This document shows, one piece after another, positions 1-9,158 of a DNA stretch of 64,000 nt. The stretch covers positions 18,863,243 to 18,927,242 of the forward strand of contig OZ035961.1 in NCBI GenBank assembly GCA_964034945.1, written 5' to 3'. Position 1 is the first letter of the stretch, and each line of letters opens with the position of its first letter. This DNA is from Chrysopilus asiliformis. Its lineage: Eukaryota; Arthropoda; Insecta; Diptera; Rhagionidae. Under the pieces are notes generated by a model. That model saw nothing but the letters and a program-made list of their open reading frames with translations, made no database searches and was not told the origin of the DNA. The position numbers and the translations under genes were made by a program.

Positions 1-387
1 GTTGCAGATCTTTAAAATATTTTAGAACAAATATAAAGGAATTCCTATCGAAAAACCTGCCAGATTTTGTTTCAATTGGCCTTTATCTCAACTGACAAGC
101 AAGATATTTGATAGGGATATCATACTGGAAATCCTTGTTAGGTATAGATCTATATAGAATCCCAGATTGTTGCGCCGTCCCAGAAATATAATAAAAGTGC
201 TACATTTCGAAAAAGTTGTTCACACTATCGAGTATCTCAAGCAATTCGTTGTCTCACTACAGATTCTAAAGTCTTTGCATGTCCCATAAAATTCGCGAAA
301 TAAAGTGTCAGATGTAACCGGTACCTAACATTTTACTAGCAATTATGTCTCCCAGAAAATGTATATTTTTTAAAACCGCTCCTTTAC
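1..387. other. Intron or downstream sequence of the first gene; one copy of a shared repeat motif
   Basis: No exon is recognisable here. Positions 291-317 carry a motif (ATTCGCGAAATAAAGTGTCA, then GATGTAA) that recurs at 63657-63683 and, inverted, at 24581-24606. It is probably the end of a dispersed repeat. Confidence 0.4.
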
Positions 388-2196
388 CTGCTTAACAGTG
401 CTTCCTCTCTGATCCGAGCGGCTTCTTTAACCTCCCTTATCACTTCTGTCATAATTCCTGGAGTGTACATCCCTGTAAATAAAAAAAAACCGTTTACTTT
501 AAATGATTTCATTAATTGTTTTCACGGCAGCTATAGTATTGCAGAATTTTTTAACCTTGAGACTACCGACAGTTTTTCAATAAAATCATAGGATTTTTTT
601 TTGAAAATTTGTATATAATTGGAATCTACATATTGCGGGGAGTCGCCAAGATTATATGCCGTGATCCACCCCGGCAGTCTAAAGGTTAATTTTTTTAAAA
701 TAATGATCATCTTTTTTCGAAGGCGAAACAGTTACAAAGTTTTGCTTTTCCCTTGAAGTAATTTCACAGCGTTAATTTGTTAGTAGCAATTTTTAGTAGT
801 TATTTTTAACAATACTTCACCATACAAATAACGTTTATCCTTACTCTGTAACTAAACACAGAAATAGACAGTTTAACAAAACTACGAATACCAAAGTCTT
901 GAAATTTCATGAAACAGATATTAAAATTTGCTACTTTCCGTTGTAAAAAAACGGTATTTCTTCATCTTTAGAAAAATTATCACAAATCTAATTTAATTAA
1001 GCAATTAGTTTTTTTTTATTACCTGAATGATAAGTTGGAGCTGGACTATGTGTTCCGAAAGCGAAACCCAGTGGTTGACTGTGTGTGCTAATTCCACTCA
1101 AGCTATCTCTACGGTGCCTCATTGAAGGTGTATGTTTTAGTGCTTCGATTTCAACTTTAATATGCAAAAACAATCGAAAACAAAATTTTCAACACAAAAA
1201 TTACAAATAAATAAGTAACGGTAAAGTAAAACAAAACCAACTAAAGATAAAAATATTTTTAACGGGTATTACAACATTTACCTTTTGTTTCCTGTAGATT
1301 TCGGCAGATTTTTGAGTTTGTTTCGTGCAAGAGATTGATTTGTTCCCACAGTTTTGTCAGGAATTTTGTGTTATTAATTGGATTTTCTGTATTTTGAGTT
1401 TCATTATCGGTTTTCTCGCCCTGTTTGGAGCCATTGTCTGAAGGGGCTGCTAAGCAAGGATCACTAAATCTTTCGAAAGTCAATTTTTGAATGCAATTAC
1501 TTTTGAAGATTGATAAAATTTAAAAAAAAACCTTCTGTTTCCTTCGTTGACATCTAGATTATCCTCAGATTTATTGTCCGGTGCTGCTGGCTCGAAATTA
1601 ACGGGCGGCAAACTAGCGAAGTCAACTGGAGTGTGATGAAGCATCATATGTTTTGGGTTCCTATTCATGAGATTGCTGCTAATAGCATTGCTAGCAAATA
1701 GAGGAAGACCTTGCGGACTCTAAAAATGCATATAACAACATTTCAGTTTTAATTTGACGCAATCGAGATTTGTGGTAACCTTTTGTTGCTCTGTGTAAAA
1801 ATAAGGCGTGAATACTTTCTTCAAATTGGACGCTGAATTGTTTTTGCTCAGGCTGAAGCTGGACGCGTTGTAATCAAGGAATTCTGAAGACGACGATAAC
1901 TGTGGGGCAGCAACATCTTTGAGACAACTTTCTAACCATTCGTCGAGATTCTGTTGATAGTTGCCTGGATTGGGTGGAATTGTGGAGCTTCGAGACTTGG
2001 ACTTCTTTCTCTTGCTGCCATCGGAGTCTTTTGTGGCGCATATTAGGAAATTGATTTAGATTAGATATGCATGAAAGGTGTTTGCCTTGTGCAAATTGTT
2101 TACTCACCTTTATCGTAGTAGCTGCAAATGTTCCCAGTCGGAATCTTACTATCGGGATGAAGTTTTCTATCCATGGCTTCCTTGTTATCAGAATCA
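388..2196 (-). CDS. Unrecognised coiled-coil/Ser-rich protein, partial (six exons, 3' end outside window)
   Basis: Six minus-strand exons join in one open frame with GT-AG borders: 2108-2196, 1780-2027, 1532-1719, 1282-1463, 1023-1154 and 388-472. The first has an ATG in good context (GCCATGG) at about 2164 giving MDRKLHPDSKIPTG, but the frame is open upstream, so the start is uncertain. In order the protein shows a basic patch (SKRKKSKSRSS), a stretch around NLDEWLESCLKDV, an Asn/Pro/His-rich region, a probable short coiled coil (LWEQINLLHETNSKICRNLQ), then RHRRDSLSGISTHSQP, and at the end TPGIMTEVIREVKEAARIRE, which looks helical. No stop is reached after the last exon, so the gene continues past base 1 of the window. 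I do not recognise the family. The spliced frame and conserved-looking helical blocks argue for a real gene. The 1154 acceptor is the least certain border. Confidence 0.65.
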
Positions 2197-4374
2197 CTGC
2201 AATTGCAAAAAAAACTGTTTACGTATTGATCAAACACCTTGGAAATATCAGGTGAAATCTGTATTTTGTAATATTTTATTGCAATCGCAGTTTTCGAAAC
2301 ACTGTAAGGCCGCCACTCCCTCGAATGAGCACAATCACCCCGACAGACTTCGGGGCGTCATTTTTATTAAAATAGAATGCACTTAAAATGAAATCGTGGG
2401 ATTCCAAAAATATTCAATCGTCAATTTTCTTTTTTATGCGGAATTTTCACTTTTAGTGATGCTTTTAGCGAAGATGCTTGAGCTAGTTCACTAAAATTTT
2501 AGTGCTTCGTGCACTTATTGTTTTCTTTTAAAAAGCTTCTTGTAAAAAATCCGTGGGAAATTAGTTTTCTGACTTTATTAACGAGAAAACCAAATGCGAT
2601 AATATGTAGAAGACACAGAAGAAAACTGTTCCATTTAGTTCTGTGACTACTTGTTCCATTCCTTAAACTTTCCGTTTTCGTGTTTCATTTTTGTTTGTTC
2701 CTCCATAACCAATCGATATTTTTTTAAAACTTATCTTTGGATATTTGCTTAGAAGTTTTCAGCCTAAAAAAATCATTAGCAAAAATACACAAAGCAAGAA
2801 TATACAAACCTACCAAACGCTCAAAACCCAAATGAAAGTTAAAAATGTATATTTATTCCGAGTACTGAAATCTGAGCCTTAGGCGTGCGACATACGACCA
2901 CATTCATGTTCCAAATGTTTCACATCAATCGCAATGAGTTAACGGATGCAGGGTTACGATGAAAAATTCAAAAATTCAAATTTTTCCAGCGCCTTTTTTC
3001 AAACCTGGGTGCAGCTAGAGCTTTTCGGAATAAAATTTAAACAGCTGCCTTTTTGCAATTGATTTTCCAGAAAATAAACAAACAATATCGCTACGAAACC
3101 ATTTCTTCGTTATTATTTACCATTTAAAGTCGTAAACCAATTTGGTTTGTAAATCAATAGATATAAAAAATTACGTAACGGAGTTCCAAGTTGAGGTGAA
3201 AAAACGAAGTTTACTGAAAAGTTTAAAATTTGCGGTCCTTTGAAAATGAAATTTCGATTTTTACGATCTTTTTTGTTGGTTTTCGGGTTGTGACTTTTGC
3301 AAAAACAAAGAACATCCACCGAAGATAAAATCAAGTGTCAACACCAAAGATATACAGTGAAAGCTCTCATGAGCGGACACTCACGGCACCAAGATTTTTG
3401 TCCGCTTACCAGAAAATTAATTTTATTTTTAAGGCTTTTATTTACAATTTCGACATTCGAGTATAAATATATCTGAACCAGTAACACAAGTCAACAATTT
3501 TTAACTTTTTTTAGTCTGGATTGAGGCCTGTTGAATTCATACTGATTATGTAGTAGGTATTTCACACTTGAAAATTTTTACAATCTATAATTTTAATTAT
3601 TTTATGCTGAAACATACATAATTGGATTTGTATATTATTTTGATGAGACGTCAACTTTATAATGCTTATTAAGTACAATGGAACCTTCAGATAACGAAAT
3701 CGCGGGGAGAATGCAAAAAAATTTCATTATATAGAGGTTTTTGACAAAGTTCGTTATATCGAGGTTTTGTTTTATAGCGGTTTTGTTTTATAGAGGTTTT
3801 GTTTTATAGAGGTTCCACTGCATTTCTTGGCAACGGGCTTAGCCGTCGAATTTGACAAAAGATCATATAGTATTTATCAACATCGCCTAAGATATTTTTA
3901 GAATATTTATAAACATTACGAAATATTTACCAATTTCTCCACATTACCTGAAATTGTAAAATGCAAAGTAATTTACTCCAGCGATATACGTAGTTAAATA
4001 GCAAAATTTATTATTTGCTTTTCCATAAGTTAAAACAATTTCGTTGTTCCGTAAATAAACGGCGCACTGACTGCCCCATAAATCAAATAACAAATAGTTT
4101 TATCTTTTACACAATTGAAGAAAACAAAAGAAATGCATTTTACATATATACGGGATAAAAAGGTAAGAATTTTATTTCGAATAATTTATACATATTCAAA
4201 AAAAAAACCACAAAACATGGTTTTACACTTATATATAAGATAATTCAAAAGTTTTGATACAAAAGTGAGATTTATAAAATGTCTTAATAATACATATATA
4301 TAAACATATCTATGTTTGTATGAAATATTTTGTTTCTTTTTTTTTGATATACTTATCTACGGTAAAAGCAAAAG
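2197..4374. other. Intergenic or 5' intron region with MITE debris
   Basis: No supportable coding exon is seen between the first gene and the small membrane-protein gene. An upstream exon of the first gene could hide here, because its 2196 border is an acceptor. Around 3356-3420 there is half of a pogo-like MITE end (CAGTGAAAGCTC) related to the element at 40147-40309. The rest is AT-rich, with homopolymer runs. Confidence 0.4.
3676..3820. mobile_element. pogo-like MITE, 145 bp
   Basis: The left end CAATGGAACC and right end GGTTCCACTG form imperfect terminal inverted repeats, with TA on the left and CA on the right. The right half contains three near-repeats of GGTTTTGTTTTATAG. A related sequence (cgttatat..gaggtttttgac, ..ggtttcactg) occurs near 41340-41430. 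There is no coding capacity. The pogo assignment rests on the CAGTGGAACC-type end and the TA target. Confidence 0.55.
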
Positions 4375-7300
4375 CTATGTTAGCAATTCAGGTTGATTCA
4401 GCATCCTTTTTATATATGTGTCTAACCCACGTATACAATCCAAACGCCACAAGGATTGCGATCCAATAAGCTCATAGATAAAATCTGCTAAATTTTCATG
4501 AAAATGTGGTTTGCTATACTGAACGCATGATGTATAAAGGACATATAATTCCCTATTAATTTTTTCATGCACCTCATACGATGTCACATTTTTTATAATA
4601 GGCTGCGCTATATCAATTAGATCCCTTTCTACTGTCCGCATTTTTTCGAGAACTTGTAATTGAGTTTGATCCAATTCTTTGATATGATGCTGACGATCAG
4701 CTACGAATTTTCCAAGAAGAAAACCTGAAATATCAATTCAATTATTATTATATTATGTCTTTTAAACAATTTTTGTAACTCAAAATTAAAAAGAGATTTT
4801 TTTAGCAATAAGGGGACTTTTTTTTTATAGAAACTTGTTTGGATAGCGTTTCCACACTTTTTAAACACTGATGTGGAGGAAGGAGTGGCCAGATTGAATT
4901 TTGATGCACGATTTTAGTTCCGTCAATTTTTAAATTTTTTATATAGCCTAAAAAATAAGGAGATTGTGATGGTGGCGGTGTCGCTTGTGCTTGTGTTCAC
5001 AAACATGATCATTTTTTTATGAAAAACCACCGAAAATTGTAAGCATTTAGTTTGATTTATGTAGTAGGTATCGTAATGAAAAAAGATGTTATGATAATTT
5101 AATATTTAGCGTTTTTCTTCTTTCATTAACTCTAACCATTATAACACATTATTTTCAAATGTGGTAAACCAAGTACAAATGGTTTACTTGATAATTCGAT
5201 AACGCTGCTTATCTAAAAACGATCTAATGCATATATGACACTTTATACACACTTATGGACAAGTGTATTCATTCATAACTTTAATAATTACGCAATAAGT
5301 TTTCAAAAAGTTTAAATCGATATCGTGAGCACATGTAAGGTTTTCTTTATTTTGATAATTGTCACTTTTAATTTCTAGTGAGTTGTCTTTCGTGCCATAT
5401 TTACCTAAAAATAGTTTTTTTTTCAATTCATATTAACCTTCCGAGCAATAATTTAATGAACATTATCTTCATCGTTGCTTTTTACTTTTACCTATACGAA
5501 GTATATAAAAGTATTTATTACATGTAGTTTTTATTATAAGTACACCCAACTCTTTTTTTACACGGTAGATACGTTCCAACGAAAATCGTGTAAAAAAACC
5601 GTGTAAAAAAAGATATGCAGCACATATTAAAATTGAGGATGTGTTCCACAGCTTTAAAAAACCGTGTAAGATGAAAAAAAGCTATATATTGTCCTAAAAA
5701 CCGTGCAAAAAAAATATAATAAATTATAAAGAAAAACAAAATATAACTAATATTAATTTTTATTCAAAAATTATAAAATAAGTAATAAAAACAAAATATA
5801 ATTCATATAATTTTTATTATTAAAAAAAATATACATACATACGATAAAATAAGTAAAAAAGAGAATCATTAGACCATAATTGAGGCGTTAAAAGCTAGAG
5901 TGGACCAACCCACATGTCGAAATCGTGAATTTTTTTGTGTTTGAATCACTATTGCGAGTGAGTTTCTAGATAAAAATGTTGGATGCACAAAAGAACATTT
6001 CAACATTGAGTAATAAAGTCCACAGAATTTTTTTTTTCCAAAAATTTACAGTCAATAATAGTACAAAAGTGGAAAAGCTTTAAAAACTCGATTATGTGGC
6101 TTGGTCCACTCTAGCTTTTAACGCCTCAATTATAAAAAACCAAATTAGAATAGAAATAAAAATATTAATTAGATTATTCATCGCTACTTGATATTAAGCG
6201 TGAACGTTTATTACTGATTTGACAAAAATCGCTTCCATTACTAGAGATGTCTAACACATCTGACGAGTTTGAATCCAATGAAGAGTACGGTTCATTATTA
6301 ACGTTCACTGAATGCGCCCAATAACTCAATAATGTGCTTAATGCAATTTTAAATAGACAAATATAAAATCGACTATAAAAATTTCCCCAATTATATTTTA
6401 TTTTTGTAACTACATGTAAAAAAATTTTCTGTAGACTTTGTGTTAGAACAAAAAATTCGTGGAAAAATTTTTTTTTTTCTTTTTGTGGACCGTGTTATTT
6501 CAAAATCGTGTAAAAAAAGACCGTGTAAAAAAAGAGTTGGGTGTATTGTATTCATAAAAAATTTTGACTTTTTAATTTTGCCTGAAAAACATTTCCCAAG
6601 CCCTCCCGAGTCGATTGCAGGCTATATTACAATAATAGCTGCGACCCATTGGGCTGATTTTTTACTCCGGAGTGTTCCCGAACAAAGCAAAACTGCACCA
6701 CCTCCAATTCACGAACAATTTTCAAGAACATGTATTGCCATATCGTAGTCACAAACGTTTGAATGGGAAATTTTTCTCTCAGATCGGCGGAGTGTATTCA
6801 ATTGTAACTCTTATGGAAATTACATTATGGCTAAAATGATAAAAACTTGTGAAAGCAAAGTTTGAATTGTCATTTCAATATTTTTAGTGTGATTATATTT
6901 GGTTGAACGAAAAAAGACTAAAAATAACTAAAAAATCATAAGTTTTTGTAAATATTTTATTGACATTAATCAACAAAAACTAAATCTAATAGTGATTATA
7001 AAACAAATATATTGATATGTAAAGCAACGGACATAAATATTAAACTTGAAACGATTGGGATTCTCTGACGACCAACGAATTGTTGTTTAGCGCCGACAAA
7101 ACCTTTCTTGAAAAATTAATTATGCAGCATAATCAGGTAAAAATGGTGTATACTTTCTCTATATAATCAATACATAATGAAAATCTTGGTTTAGATATTA
7201 AATTTATTATACGAGGATGAAAGTGATGGAAATTTTGAAGCACTAGATCCAGTCCCTCGGTCTTTTGCGTTTTTATAAGCGCGGTAAAGACTTTTCCACT

Positions 7301-9158
7301 TCACCTCCAGATTTTCCGGCGTCGCCAGTGAAAGCTGTGAATATATAAAATGTTTAATTGTTTTTCTTTATTAATTAAATAAATTACCTACCAGTACATC
7401 TTGAGCCTCCAGATCTTGCAACATATTTTCCCAGAACCGTTTTTTGCTTCTGGTTCGAAAATATTCCTCTTTTCTGTTCTTGTAACAGGAAATAAGTGCT
7501 TTCCCCTCATTGAAAGACCATTTTCGTGGCTGATTCATAATTGAAATTAAATATTTAACTGAGGACAGTTCTTCCAGTCACAGCACTATTCTACACAAAT
7601 ATGACAGCTCAATTTTGAGGTTAGAAATTGTTCTTGGCATAAAAAATTCGACCCATTGAAAATTTACTCCGGAGTAAAAAAATCAGCCCAATGGGTCGCA
7701 GCTAATGTCTTTCTGTTTGTCAGTCTGTGATAAGCATAGATATTAGATATACTAAATCGCTCGATTTGCTGTCTCAAATGGTCCCATTTCAATACAGTTC
7801 AGTGAATCAAAACGAGTCAAGTAAGAGCAAGATAACCGTATGAAAATAAATATAGTCCTCTCGTTTAAACCGTGAGCTGTCAAAGGAAAATAGACTTTCG
7901 GAATGGTGTTGGCGCCTAAAGTTAGTCTCAAACTTGTGAAATTTGAATTTCGCGGCAAACTAAATTTGAATTTCGCGACCTTATACAGTTCAGTGGATGC
8001 GTTCAAGTACGATAAAGAGGGAAATACTTTTGGGACCATTTTTCAGCAGAGCTTTGTATGGTGACAGTTGTTCTATGTTATATAGTTCTGTGGTGATAAG
8101 ATTTCTTAAAAACTACTTAGATCCATGAAATTTTACAGGGATGTTTGGTACTGAATAACCATAAGTAATCAAAATGGCGGATTTTTAAAAATCCCAATTT
8201 CGTTTTTCGCAATTTACTCGACAAAAGTTTGAGACAATAAAATTTCCTACATTTTTTTGGCTTCCACTAAAACTAAGACGTTATTAAGATACACCGTTAT
8301 TTAAAAAAAAATCAGTTTTTTGCGATGAGATGAATTGAAGTGAATAATATTTACTAGAATTTTGTCTTTTGCTCTTATTATCCTTTACCGTTATTGAGAT
8401 ATTTTCATTAACACGTTGACTGCCAAACCAATTTTGCAAAAATGTAAGGGAGGTATTATATAGATAGACGTATGTAGAATGTACGTATGTATGAATGTAT
8501 GTATGTATGCATGTAGATTGTAGACCCAGCTATCGAAAATGATAGCCTTGGCCGCTCATGAATCATAGTGCCAATTTTCACTGGCTATCAAAAATGATAG
8601 CCATGGCAGTCAATGTGTTAAAAAGTAAAAAAGTGGATTTTTGATCATCTCTTGTTTTTCGAAAAAAAATACTTTTGAAGAATTAAAGATGTGAAAATTC
8701 TTTACAGTTTTTCCTTTTACCGTAAATCGATATGTTTTACCGTTATCGAAAGATTTCAGATTTCATAAAACAAAAATTCATATTTCTATATAAACTAAAA
8801 TTATATTCGTTGTGTTATAGTATAAATTGTGCACAAACGTAGATTTTTTATAAGAGGGTTGTGTGCTGTTCACATCAGATATTTTTATTTATTTGTAATT
8901 AAATTATCAATAGTTAACGTTACAACAGCCACCTTTTATTTGCATTTATTTGTTCATTTACAACTGATGGGAATGAGTATTTAATATGAATACAGTACGA
9001 TAATATTCGTATGTGTATAAAAAACACTCACCTGATATTAATGTAAAAAAGGCAATGCTCAATATTAAACTAACGCATGTCCTTTTGGTCACATATTCTC
9101 TGACGTCCCGTTCATCATTCGCCTGCACAGCAGTTTGATAACTAAGTATCCTATGCAT
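4375..9158 (-). CDS. Small single-pass membrane protein, 158 aa, two exons
   Basis: Exon 1 is 9032-9158 and exon 2 is 4375-4724. The intron runs from CAG/GTGAGT to TTTCAG/GT, and the join restores the frame at a Gly codon. The 477-nt CDS encodes 158 residues: an N-terminal MHRILSYQTAVQ, a charged stretch, and one hydrophobic segment at residues ~31-50 (CVSLILSIAFFTLIS continuing into GFLLGKFV across the splice). A long, mostly helical C-terminal part follows, with Gln/Glu/Lys-rich heptads (LDQTQLQVLEKMRTVERDLI) ending in QPELLT. A type II or tail-out topology with a membrane-proximal coiled coil is plausible. I do not recognise the family. The 4.3-kb intron contains at least four transposon insertions. 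The frame is uninterrupted and both splice sites are canonical, so a functional gene is likely. Confidence 0.72.
5543..6543. mobile_element. TA-flanked inverted-repeat element, ~1.0 kb
   Basis: The termini CACCCAACTCTTTTTTTACA (left) and its inverse at the right (…AAAGAGTTGGGTG) form near-perfect terminal inverted repeats of about 24 bp, with TA on both sides (5541-5542, 6544-6545). Subterminal GTGTAAAAAA motifs recur in both arms. No transposase is recognisable, so this is a non-autonomous Tc1/mariner- or pogo-type element. A second TA-flanked MITE sits inside it. It lies in the intron of the small membrane-protein gene. Confidence 0.75.
5878..6131. mobile_element. Nested TA-flanked MITE
   Basis: The left end ATTGAGGCGTTAAAAGCTAG is repeated inverted at the right end. 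The inverted repeats run ~37 bp with a single mismatch and are flanked by TA. The element lies wholly inside the larger element at 5543-6543, so it inserted later. A diverged relative of one end (GAGGCGCTCAGCGCTAGAAC) appears at about 37531. Confidence 0.72.
6645..7700. mobile_element. Internally deleted PIF/Harbinger-like DNA transposon
   Basis: Terminal inverted repeats AGCTGCGACCCATTGGGCTG… (about 36 bp, almost perfect) bound ~1.06 kb. A 3-bp duplication AAT flanks the element. Inside, a minus-strand two-exon gene encodes a Myb/SANT-like protein. On the plus strand there is a short open piece (…MQHNQ, then after a possible intron LLYEDESDGNFEALDPVPRS) resembling the acidic start of a Harbinger transposase. 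Two convergent genes, Myb-like and transposase, with a 3-bp target site are the hallmarks of PIF/Harbinger. The catalytic DDE region is absent, so this copy cannot be autonomous. Confidence 0.6.
7191..7538 (-). CDS. Myb/SANT-like DNA-binding protein of the Harbinger-like element
   Basis: Exon 1 is 7392-7538 and exon 2 is 7191-7334, with donor CTG/GTAGGT and acceptor TTCACAG. The joined product is 96 aa, starting MNQPRKWSFNEGKALISCY. It shows the tryptophan-anchored helices of a Myb/SANT-like (trihelix/MADF-type) domain: WSFNEGKALI, RFWENMLQDLE, and after the intron LEVKWKSLYRAYKNAKDR. In PIF/Harbinger transposons such a protein helps bring the transposase to the element ends. The protein is short, and a further exon may have been lost with the internal deletion. 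It may or may not still be expressed. Confidence 0.5.
8411..8618. mobile_element. TTAA-flanked MITE (piggyBac-like ends), 208 bp
   Basis: ACACGTTGACTGCCA at the left is mirrored by TGGCAGTCAATGTGT at the right. Both ends abut TTAA, or overlap it. The interior has the repeated hairpin unit CTATC(g/a)AAAATGATAG and a GTATGTAT microsatellite (about 8460-8512). A sister copy lies at 40726-40974. Right-hand and left-hand halves occur near 37673 and 38826. Confidence 0.6.

Larger units (their letters stand above)
6546..7760. repeat. Dispersed repeat copy, split by a Harbinger-like insertion
   Basis: From 6546 the sequence is the reverse complement of repeats at ~12480-12660 and ~41010-41190 (shared attcatgaaaaattttga, cctgaaaaacatttcc, gagtcgatt). 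The homology breaks at ~6644 and resumes at ~7700 with ATGTCTTTCTGTTTGTCAG. The intervening DNA is the Harbinger-like element. Confidence 0.65.
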
